Source: an uncultured Mycoplasmatota bacterium (lineage in GTDB: Bacteria > Bacillota_I > Bacilli_A > RF39 > UBA660). From it: 10,712 nt of DNA. This document shows, piece by piece, positions 1-6,088 of the stretch. How positions within the stretch are numbered: position 1 is the stretch's first letter; each line of letters begins with the position of its first letter. Below the pieces are notes generated by a model. That model worked only from the letters and a program-made list of their open reading frames with translations. It made no database searches and had not been told where the DNA came from. The stretch covers positions 1 through 10,712 of the forward strand of contig CAMMKE010000037.1 in NCBI GenBank assembly GCA_946497375.1, written 5' to 3'. A program made the translations under genes and the position numbers.

Positions 1-2240
1 ATATCTTCATTAATAAGTCTAACTGCATCAATCTCAATATCTTTACCTTTACAATTAATAGTTAACTGTCCAATAGTATTAACATTATTAACTTCCACAA
101 CAAAATCATTCTCTTCTATATACATAGATTCTATTTTAATCTCTTGGTCATTATAATGAGCCGTAACAGACTCAGCTTTCTTAGTATTTCTAAATCTAAA
201 CTTATAATTACGTCTCATAGGAGCGATACCACTCTTACCTTCAACTGACCTTATAATTACTGTATAGTTATTCTGCATATAGTTATAATCAATATCTGTC
301 TTTAAGTAATACCCCTCTTTATATAAGGATGTAAGCCCATCATCTTCATAAAGAGTATAAGTATTAGATATTCCAGGAAATATATGAATTTCCATATCTA
401 AAGGAAGTCCTACATTATTAACATCACTTCTATTAGACAAAGGTATAACAGACCCAGCTTTTGCAAAGACTGGATAATCTTCTTCTTTATAGAATGATAC
501 ATATTTCTTATCACCAGGAAACTTCTTACCAGTTTTAAAGTCATACCAAACCCCTTCAGGAATATAAAAACGATGTATAGTCCTATTCATAACATTATCT
601 TTTTTAGTTAAGATAGGACAAACCAATAATTCACTTCCTAAAAAGTATTGATATTTATAATTATTATCATCTATAACCCATTTATATTTATAATAGAAAG
701 GTTCAATTAAAACTTTAGCATTTTTATAATAATTATAACTCTCTGTATATAGATAAGGAATTAATCTATGTCTTAAGCGTAAATAATCATTAGCGATAGT
801 CTCAGTCTTAATATCCCATCTCCAAGGTTCTCTTTTATAATAATTACCCCTCGCTGCATGAAATCTAAGGATAGGGCTAAAAGTACCAAGTTCTACATAT
901 CTAATATATAACTCATTCTCTTCTATACCACCATGATTGCCACCCACATCATGAGACCAAAATGATACTCCTATGTTAGCAGCAGCCATCATACTAGAAG
1001 ATATCTCTTTAAGTCCTTCCCAAGATACTTCAGTCTCACCAGCATACAAAACAGGATATCTATGAGGAGCATAAATACCATTACGGCTTAACATAATACT
1101 TCTTTTAGCAGGATTTCTACCTATATCTTTATAATTAAAATGGTTATAGGCAAGTAACTTCAAAGCATTATTATCCCCTTTATAATCATGCCAGAAAAAG
1201 TCAACTCCCAAAGACTCTAAAGGATGTAAAAAGAGTTTAAAATAAACATCAAGCAACTTAGGGTTCAAAGGGTCAAAAACAATTATTTTATTACCATTAA
1301 CACCAAGATAAGAACAAGCTTGAGCATAATATGTCTCATGTGGATAAATTCCTTGACTTGGATCAAGCATAAGTCCAAATCTAATATTATGACCGTGTAA
1401 AAATTTAGAAACTTCACTTGGATTAGGAAATAACTCTTTATTAAAAGTAAAACCCGTATGTAAATCTTTAGCATTACCAATATTCCTATAATGCCAATCC
1501 TTATCTAATAAAAACACTGCTAAAGGCACATTACGTCTTTCAAAGTCACCAACTAATTCTTTAACAGATTCTTCATTATAAGTAGTATTACGACTCCACC
1601 AATTACCTAAAGCATAACGAGGTATAAGTTCAGGATTACCTGTAAGTTTAAAGTAATCTTTCAAAGCAAGTTCAAAGTCATCTTTATACATAAATACATA
1701 TATATCTAAACTACCTTTTTCTCTTTCGTATAATGTACCATCAGGATTAAACAAAAGACTATTACTATCATCAATACTAGCGAAACCTTCAAGGGAATAT
1801 AACCCCCTTCTTAAAGCTTTAGGAGTATTAACATCTTCACTAATCATATTTCCACCTAAATTACGTACTTCAGGATGACCATAATACCAATCTCTATCAT
1901 TTTCACGTCCACCCATAAACAAAGTTATTTTTAAATTTTTCATTGGATCTACTTTACTACCAGTAAAAGGAGCATCTTTAACATAAATTAACTTAAAATA
2001 TTTAGTAGTTATTTCCAAGAATTTAGAATCTTGTTTAGTCTGATATTCAGGAAAGTTAAAATAACGATTAATAGCGAATTGACTAGGAACATCTACAAAA
2101 GTACCACTAGGACTATATTCAAGTCTAACAAGCCTTTCAGAAAGAACAGTAATACGATAATGTTTACCCTTATAAGTACATTTATCATCACTCTTAGCTT
2201 TACTAACATCGATTTCAAACTGTTTACCTAGTGGATACAT
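1..2240 (-). CDS. Glycoside hydrolase family 31 (alpha-glucosidase-like), 3' end cut by window edge
   Basis: The frame is open from the ATG at 2240 to the left edge: 746 codons, no stop. It reads as a GH31 retaining alpha-glycosidase. After a beta-rich N-terminal region the barrel begins near residue 205 with GNWWSRN (212-218), followed by FLLDKDWH (243-250). The nucleophile segment is GVDFFWHDYKGD (345-356, Asp352) and the acid/base segment is WSHDVGGNHGG (428-438, Asp431). RYVELGTFSPILRFH (447-461) is also typical, and the distal beta-sandwich domains follow. No signal peptide is seen, so it is probably cytoplasmic and acts on imported alpha-linked oligosaccharides. GH31 also contains alpha-xylosidases and other specificities, and the substrate cannot be read here. 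The start is supported by GGTGA five bases upstream. It has its own -10 element and no visible partner gene. Family is confident, substrate is not. Confidence 0.93.
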   Translation of the reverse strand, partial: MYPLGKQFEIDVSKAKSDDKCTYKGKHYRITVLSERLVRLEYSPSGTFVDVPSQFAINRYFNFPEYQTKQDSKFLEITTKYFKLIYVKDAPFTGSKVDPMKNLKITLFMGGRENDRDWYYGHPEVRNLGGNMISEDVNTPKALRRGLYSLEGFASIDDSNSLLFNPDGTLYEREKGSLDIYVFMYKDDFELALKDYFKLTGNPELIPRYALGNWWSRNTTYNEESVKELVGDFERRNVPLAVFLLDKDWHYRNIGNAKDLHTGFTFNKELFPNPSEVSKFLHGHNIRFGLMLDPSQGIYPHETYYAQACSYLGVNGNKIIVFDPLNPKLLDVYFKLFLHPLESLGVDFFWHDYKGDNNALKLLAYNHFNYKDIGRNPAKRSIMLSRNGIYAPHRYPVLYAGETEVSWEGLKEISSSMMAAANIGVSFWSHDVGGNHGGIEENELYIRYVELGTFSPILRFHAARGNYYKREPWRWDIKTETIANDYLRLRHRLIPYLYTESYNYYKNAKVLIEPFYYKYKWVIDDNNYKYQYFLGSELLVCPILTKKDNVMNRTIHRFYIPEGVWYDFKTGKKFPGDKKYVSFYKEEDYPVFAKAGSVIPLSNRSDVNNVGLPLDMEIHIFPGISNTYTLYEDDGLTSLYKEGYYLKTDIDYNYMQNNYTVIIRSVEGKSGIAPMRRNYKFRFRNTKKAESVTAHYNDQEIKIESMYIEENDFVVEVNNVNTIGQLTINCKGKDIEIDAVRLINED

Positions 2241-2269
2241 AATCTTCACCCATCCTTTTATTCTCTTTA

Positions 2270-2278
2270 ATTTTATCA
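2270..2278 (-). promoter_or_regulatory. Extended -10 promoter element for the GH31 gene
   Basis: Read on the minus strand the segment is TGA-TAAAAT, an extended -10 box with five of six matches to TATAAT, about 30 bases before the GH31 start codon. No good -35 hexamer lies 16-18 bases further upstream, which extended -10 promoters can tolerate. The pyrimidine-rich stretch in front of it (2279-2310) is otherwise featureless. Confidence 0.5.
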
Positions 2279-2364
2279 CAAATAAAAGAAGAAGAAAAGA
2301 TAAAACTATTTATAATAACCAAAGGAAATATCAAAAAATATAATCCCACAAATCATTTAAGTAC

Positions 2365-4155
2365 TCAAGAATTAGTCATACTCATTGCAAGACGAAAGGA
2401 ATAATCCGGATTATTAGAAGCAATATAAAAATAATAATAAAAAGCACCTGAATTAACTGTATAATAGAAATTACCACCTCTAGCTAATCCTGGATATGTA
2501 TCAGTACTTAATACAGCAAAGTCTCCATACCACCTCATTGTTTCCGATAAACCATGTGATAAACATTCCCTACCATTACATGCTGTCAATACATTATTAC
2601 TAGTATATTTATCATAATATTTTGATTCTGGCATAGTATCAAAACCACTATCCCCTACTTCATCATTGTAACTTGACATTACGTTTTCATGCTTTCCCCC
2701 ACTCATATCATATACTCCATAAATTGTTCCTGTTGTTGATGCTCCTGTTCCATTTATTTCTATATCATATGTATATTTACAACTATAATCCTGCCCATTA
2801 TTACTAGGTTCACCATAACTACACCCAGTAATAGATGTTTTATTCTGATAAATTTCTTTATCGGTACCACTATAATCTTTATTTCCTAACTTTCCATACT
2901 TACTTTGAGAAAGATATGCTACCACTGCCCATTCACTATTCTTCATCATATGAGTATCTACGTCACTACTAAACCCATATCTATTTCCTTCATCATTCAT
3001 CTTTAAACTGACATTAAAGGCATTACTTACATTTATATTTCCCCAACTAGTGACATTCGGTTTTATCATAGCATCGAGGCTAGCAGTATTCCCTCCTCCA
3101 TAACCTGCACTTGGATTACTACTACTTGTCTCAAACTTTCCTACCCAGATTCCACTTAACTCTTCATCACCAAAAGTAAAGGCATCTGGTGTATACCAAC
3201 TATTAGATTTTATACCATCACTTACTCTATATTTAGCAGTGCCTTTATCATTTCTATATATTGGAATAAACTTTACATCTATCTCTCCTGGTAAAGTCTG
3301 CGTTGGTGTACTATCTAAATAATCTCCTTGCTTTCCATAATAATTTGTCCCATCTTCACTTCCTATAGTATAACTATACCTTGGTATCCATACCCACATA
3401 GTTTCTATATCATCCATTGATATAACTGTACCTACATCTGCACTAAGATAATTATCTCTTGTATCACTTGACACTGTTACAGCATTGGCCCATTGTCCTA
3501 TATCATAGTTATACCAATTATTATCTACAGCTGCTTTTACCCAGTTATTATTCTCATATTTTACAGCAATCATATTAGAATCCATCTCTGGTGCATTGGG
3601 AATAGATTTTTCTTGACTTACTTCTACTCTTAATTTACCACTAAATACCTGTCCTGAATAGTTTCCATCTACTTCGTCTGTTATCCATAGGTTTAAACTA
3701 TAATTATTAGTTCCGCCTCCTTCTATCGTTCCAGAATCCAAGACTCTATTAGGACTAGTTCCTATACTTGTTAAAAGTGTAGCTCCACTATCAGTACCAT
3801 TTTTATTAAGATTATACTTTAAATACTTATCATCTATTCTAGTATCTGTATCACTTATCGTATTATCATCTAAATAGATTGTATAATCTACGGCCTTATT
3901 TCCATTATTTATTAATTTAAAGGTTGATGGAGTTAAACTTAATCCTTCACTATCACTTAATCCTATAGCATTTTCTAAACTTATTCCTTCACTGGTCTCA
4001 TCAAGTACTAGTTCTAACTCTCCTACTTTTACTATTTGGTCTGTTCCATTAAGTCTAGTAGAAAAATAGGCAAATGATACTGCTAGTACTAATATTAATA
4101 CTATTATTATACTTATAATTAATACCTTCTCTTTCTCTTTTCTTTTTATTGCCAT
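2365..4155 (-). CDS. Secreted TasA/camelysin-like protein with C-terminal C-type-lectin/FGE-like domain and DGR-type variable tail
   Basis: About 596 residues from the chosen ATG at 4155. An in-frame ATG lies 18 bases upstream, but AAAGAGGT sits between the two, six bases before the inner one. The N terminus has a basic start, a hydrophobic segment (about 11-28) and SFAYFS, then a region like TasA/camelysin (M73-type) proteins, whose export uses SipW-type signal peptidase. A linker with NWYNYDIGQWANAVTV (213-228) leads to a C-terminal domain with VWIPRY (255-260), GIWVGKFETS (335-344), MMKNSEW (403-409) and IYGVYDMSGG (478-487). The last resembles the YDMAGNVWEW motif of formylglycine-generating-enzyme/C-type-lectin folds. 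The end, RGGNF...SFR (559-588), is rich in Tyr, Phe and Asn. Four Cys (445, 459, 526, 531) may form disulfides. Inferred role: surface ligand-binding protein. No LPXTG anchor is seen. Codon choice looks less AT-biased than in neighbouring genes. Confidence 0.8.
   Translation of the reverse strand: MAIKRKEKEKVLIISIIIVLILVLAVSFAYFSTRLNGTDQIVKVGELELVLDETSEGISLENAIGLSDSEGLSLTPSTFKLINNGNKAVDYTIYLDDNTISDTDTRIDDKYLKYNLNKNGTDSGATLLTSIGTSPNRVLDSGTIEGGGTNNYSLNLWITDEVDGNYSGQVFSGKLRVEVSQEKSIPNAPEMDSNMIAVKYENNNWVKAAVDNNWYNYDIGQWANAVTVSSDTRDNYLSADVGTVISMDDIETMWVWIPRYSYTIGSEDGTNYYGKQGDYLDSTPTQTLPGEIDVKFIPIYRNDKGTAKYRVSDGIKSNSWYTPDAFTFGDEELSGIWVGKFETSSSNPSAGYGGGNTASLDAMIKPNVTSWGNINVSNAFNVSLKMNDEGNRYGFSSDVDTHMMKNSEWAVVAYLSQSKYGKLGNKDYSGTDKEIYQNKTSITGCSYGEPSNNGQDYSCKYTYDIEINGTGASTTGTIYGVYDMSGGKHENVMSSYNDEVGDSGFDTMPESKYYDKYTSNNVLTACNGRECLSHGLSETMRWYGDFAVLSTDTYPGLARGGNFYYTVNSGAFYYYFYIASNNPDYSFRLAMSMTNS
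2392..2481 (-). other. Candidate variable region (VR) of a diversity-generating retroelement target
   Basis: This segment encodes the stretch from RGG to SFR just before the C terminus, where DGR target proteins carry their variable residues. From the Asn codon after RGG through the Arg codon, 27 codons include seven TAT (Tyr), four Phe, four AAT (Asn), and single GTT, ATT and GAT codons. All but three (ACA, TCA, CCG) end in T or C. That is what adenine-targeted mutagenesis of AAT/AAC template codons would leave. The frame RGGN...NSGAF...SFR is, from memory, a common framework of DGR targets in gut Bacillota. No template repeat or reverse transcriptase is in the window, so active diversification is inference. 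AT-rich codon use also favours T-ending codons. Confidence 0.5.
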
Positions 4156-4215
4156 ATTTATACCTCTTTTCATACTATTTATTCTTATCTACAAGTCTTA
4201 TTCTTATACCTTTTT

Positions 4216-4244
4216 ATATTAGCATATAAAATATTCTTTATCAA
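4216..4244 (-). promoter_or_regulatory. Promoter of the surface-protein gene
   Basis: On the minus strand: -35 TTGATA (4239-4244), a 17-base spacer, and -10 TAATAT (4216-4221) preceded by TGC, an extended -10. It lies about 60 bases before the preferred ATG at 4155, giving a leader of roughly 50-55 nt with the AAAGAGGT ribosome binding site near its end. Confidence 0.75.
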
Positions 4245-4261
4245 TTATTTTGACATTATAA

Positions 4262-4289
4262 AAGAATAGAATACTTCTACTCTATTCTT
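4262..4289. repeat. Perfect 9-bp inverted repeat upstream of the surface-protein promoter
   Basis: Arms AAGAATAGA (4262-4270) and TCTATTCTT (4281-4289) flank a 10-base loop. On the minus strand it is followed by TTAT, so it could be a weak terminator insulating the promoter at 4216-4244 from transcription arriving from the right. It could equally be an operator, being 18 bases upstream of the -35 box. Neither role is proven by sequence. Confidence 0.4.
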
Positions 4290-4337
4290 CTTACATTATG
4301 AAAGAAAGTAACTAAACTACCATTCTGGTAATTTAAG

Positions 4338-4346
4338 CCCCCCCCC
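4338..4346. repeat. Homopolymeric C9 tract (G9 on the minus strand)
   Basis: Nine consecutive C residues stand in a region that is otherwise strongly AT-rich; no other G or C run in the window is close to this length. The tract lies about 94 bases upstream of the -35 box of the surface-protein promoter. Tracts of this kind slip during replication and can change expression of nearby surface genes. That role is inference here. Confidence 0.6.
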
Positions 4347-4448
4347 GATAACATATTGTGAACGGATGCTGGTTTTATGTAGATTGACGATTTATTTTAC
4401 CATGATAAATTAAATTTGCCATATTTAACTAACATTCCTTTCTTTCGT

Positions 4449-4468
4449 CCTTTCAGTCCTCTGAAAGG
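4449..4468. repeat. Perfect 8-bp hairpin with 4-base loop
   Basis: CCTTTCAG (4449-4456) and CTGAAAGG (4461-4468) are exact reverse complements around the loop TCCT. There is no T tract directly after it on either strand, so it is not a classical terminator. It sits 20 bases upstream of the -35 box of the plus-strand promoter at 4489-4516, consistent with a protein-binding site or with part of an unrecognised transcript. Confidence 0.4.
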
Positions 4469-4488
4469 CACAAATTGAATTGAAAAAT

Positions 4489-4516
4489 TTGACTTTTTAT
4501 CATTTAGGTTTATAAT
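4489..4516 (+). promoter_or_regulatory. Strong promoter in front of the putative structured RNA
   Basis: -35 TTGACT (4489-4494), 16-base spacer, -10 TATAAT (4511-4516), eleven of twelve consensus bases. Transcription would start near 4522-4524. No reading frame with a ribosome binding site follows; the next plus-strand gene begins about 1.6 kb away, beyond an oppositely oriented gene. This points to an untranslated product. Confidence 0.7.
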
Positions 4517-4521
4517 AACTA

Positions 4522-4680
4522 TCCGTTGTAGGTACACTACAGAGCACGGCGAGGTGAGTGGTGTTAAAGTATATCTTTAAACCCGTATATTTATATGTGT
4601 CGATTATTACTGGTATACAAATGAGTGTAGCCTTTATTGAGCACGAAACCTTATCTATGTGAAAACATTAGTCGTTTTTT
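4522..4680 (+). ncRNA. Putative stand-alone structured RNA of about 160 nt, family not recognised
   Basis: It starts behind a near-consensus promoter and ends in TCG plus six T (4675-4680). The first 40 bases (4521-4560) are about 55% G+C, far above the surroundings, as expected for a structured RNA in an AT-rich genome. Visible pairings: ACACTAC (4534-4540) with GTGGTGT (4558-4564), enclosing CAC/GTG; TTAAAG (4564-4569) with CTTTAA (4575-4580); GTATA (4585-4589) with TATAC (4614-4618); CGATTA (4601-4606) with TAGTCG near 4669-4674, just before the T run. An alternative TGTAG/CTACA hairpin (4527-4541) competes with the first. GAGCACG occurs twice (4542-4548 and 4639-4645). I see no landmarks of tmRNA, RNase P RNA, SRP RNA, T-boxes or 6S RNA that I can recall. 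Exact ends are approximate. Confidence 0.5.
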
Positions 4681-4866
4681 AGTTTAGAAATTTTCAGTCA
4701 ATGCCTCAACAACTATTATTTTAATTTGTTATAAACCTTAAAATTTTGCGATTTTTCTCAAAATATTTTTGCGTTCTTATTTAGTCAATATTTTTTTCAA
4801 CCTTATTCCTTCTTTCTTTATCTTTGTTATCTATATATTAACATACTGTCCTTTATTTAACAATTA

Positions 4867-6000
4867 TTAATCATCTAAAAACATTACATAATACTCATCA
4901 TAAGTAATATTATTATCATGAATATATTTAGCAATTTTCTTACCAACATAACGATAATGCCATGCTTCACATTTATATCCCGTTATATCTTCCTTACTTT
5001 TAGGATATCTTAAAATAAAACCATACTTATAAGCATTATCCATCATCCAAACATACTCATCACTATTAACAAAAGTATCTACAGACTTACTAGCAACATC
5101 TAAACTCATAGCTGTTTGATGTTCTGAAAAACCAGGTTTAGCTACATAATTATCTACATAATTTTGTCCATAAAGTTCCAAATATGTATTAGTAACTTCT
5201 TCTTGATCTTTATAACTTCGATACCCAGAACTAACCATTAATTCCATTCCCTCTTTAGAAGCAGCCTCAGCCATAGCATAAAAAGCCTTCGCCACATTTC
5301 TTTCTATTTTAACTTTCCCATCTGCTTTTACATACTCTTCATCAATAGTAACTAAATCATCAGGAATATATTTACTACTAAGTTGTCTATGTTTATTAAC
5401 TAATACATAATTATCAAATTCATCAATAACTAAAGGATCTACATAATCCTCTTTATCAAAATCCATATTAACATATAAAACAGTAGTCTCAGCATCATCA
5501 TTCTCTTTATCTTGATACTCTACATATCTATCTAAATTCTCAAGTTTTGCAAAATCAATAGATAAAAACTCTTCTATATACTTAACCTTATCACGTTTTA
5601 CGAAGTCACTAACCGATTCATCATTACCTTTAGAAATAATTAAATTAACTTCATTAACACTATAACCTTTATCTAATAATTTATTAATATTTCTAATTAA
5701 ATATTTCTGATTTTCATAATCAATCTTAGCATAATTATCAAGATTATCTTCTATATAATCATCACTTTCAAAAGCAGCATTTAAAGTCTTATTCTCTCCT
5801 ATATCCATAATATAAGAATACTTAAACTTAAAGATAATACTCTTCGCTGCCTCTTCACTATATCCTAAATTTTCAAGTTCTCCTATTCTATTAAAATAAA
5901 ATGCTAAAATAATAATTATAACTACAACAACTGCACTAATTATTACTAAAGGTTTTCTTGCACTACTTTTTAATTTTAACTTAACTCTTTTCTGTGTCAT
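4867..6000 (-). CDS. Membrane-anchored D-alanyl-D-alanine carboxypeptidase, VanY/M15B type
   Basis: 377 residues. A basic N terminus precedes one transmembrane helix (about 18-36), placing the rest outside the cell. Residues 40-135 are charged and helical and include two similar LGYSEE/KGYSVNEV helix starts (45 and 112). The catalytic LAS/M15B domain occupies roughly 195-377. It has SGYRSYKDQ (258-266), zinc ligands His294 and Asp301 in SEHQTAMSLD, and EAWHYRYVG with catalytic Glu345 and zinc ligand His348. The family removes the terminal D-Ala from peptidoglycan stem peptides. The usual Gly after SEHQT is Ala here, while all metal and catalytic residues are intact. Start ATG at 6000 follows AAGGAAGTGAT. 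It is transcribed divergently from the patatin operon. No vancomycin-resistance genes are nearby, so ordinary wall maturation is the likely job. Confidence 0.92.
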   Translation of the reverse strand: MTQKRVKLKLKSSARKPLVIISAVVVVIIIILAFYFNRIGELENLGYSEEAAKSIIFKFKYSYIMDIGENKTLNAAFESDDYIEDNLDNYAKIDYENQKYLIRNINKLLDKGYSVNEVNLIISKGNDESVSDFVKRDKVKYIEEFLSIDFAKLENLDRYVEYQDKENDDAETTVLYVNMDFDKEDYVDPLVIDEFDNYVLVNKHRQLSSKYIPDDLVTIDEEYVKADGKVKIERNVAKAFYAMAEAASKEGMELMVSSGYRSYKDQEEVTNTYLELYGQNYVDNYVAKPGFSEHQTAMSLDVASKSVDTFVNSDEYVWMMDNAYKYGFILRYPKSKEDITGYKCEAWHYRYVGKKIAKYIHDNNITYDEYYVMFLDD

Positions 6001-6029
6001 ATAATCACTTCCTTTACTACTATATAGAA

Positions 6030-6058
6030 ATTATAACATAGTTTTTAAATCTTTTAAA
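6030..6058 (-). promoter_or_regulatory. Promoter of the carboxypeptidase gene
   Basis: On the minus strand: -35 TTTAAA (6053-6058), 17-base spacer, -10 TATAAT (6030-6035) preceded by TGT. It lies 30 bases before the ATG, giving a leader of about 23 nt containing the AAGGAAGTGAT ribosome binding site. Confidence 0.7.
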
Positions 6059-6070
6059 CTATGATATAAT
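6042..6070 (+). promoter_or_regulatory. Promoter of the patatin-ytqA operon
   Basis: -10 TATAAT (6065-6070) is preceded by TGA (extended -10). The -35 position (6042-6047, TTTTTA) is poor. Transcription should start around 6077, leaving only about 12-18 nt of leader before the patatin start codon. The element overlaps the opposite promoter, whose -35 box lies inside this one's spacer. Confidence 0.65.
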
Positions 6071-6088
6071 AAGCTCTTGAAAGGCGTG

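Larger units (their letters stand above)
4156..4866. other. Long gene-free intergenic region (overview)
   Basis: About 710 bases with no convincing reading frame on either strand. It contains, left to right: the leader and promoter of the surface-protein gene, a 9-bp inverted repeat, a C9 tract, an 8-bp hairpin, a strong plus-strand promoter, a GC-richer structured segment ending in T6, and from 4681 to 4866 only AT-rich sequence downstream of the carboxypeptidase stop. No clear terminator was found for the carboxypeptidase gene in that last part. Confidence 0.7.
6030..6070. repeat. Inverted repeat formed by two mirror-image promoters
   Basis: The 15-base element AAACTATGWTATAAT occurs in both orientations, at 6056-6070 (plus) and 6030-6044 (minus), differing only at the base before TATAAT. 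The perfect 8-bp arms CATAGTTT (6037-6044) and AAACTATG (6056-6063) surround an 11-base centre. The dyad covers both -10 boxes, so a regulator or polymerase bound at one side should affect the other. Confidence 0.65.

Noticed and set aside
1283..2231. Short open frames inside the GH31 gene (1283-1480 minus in another frame, 2031-2231 plus).
   Set aside because: They lie within the clearly coding GH31 frame, have low-complexity translations and no ribosome binding sites.
2241..2364. Intrinsic terminator after the surface-protein gene.
   Set aside because: The T6 stretch on the minus strand (near 2333-2340) has no convincing stem in front of it, so no terminator is called.
4356..4367. TTGTGAACGGAT resembles half of the E. 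coli lac operator.
   Set aside because: There is no dyad partner, no adjacent promoter in the right place and no LacI-type gene; most likely chance.
4522..4680. Identification of the structured segment as tmRNA, RNase P RNA, SRP RNA, 6S RNA or a T-box.
   Set aside because: The conserved landmarks I know for these RNAs are missing on both strands; a T-box or riboswitch would also need a downstream gene in the same orientation.
4760..4788. Minus-strand promoter-like pair (TTGACT, 17 bases, TATTTT) that could drive a transcript antisense to the RNA.
   Set aside because: The -10 is weak, sequence this AT-rich yields such pairs by chance, and no transcript structure or terminator downstream supports it.
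4174..4866. Possible DGR template repeat or reverse-transcriptase remnant next to the variable-region gene.
   Set aside because: Neither strand shows a stretch similar to 2392-2481, and no reading frame with reverse-transcriptase motifs exists anywhere in the window.
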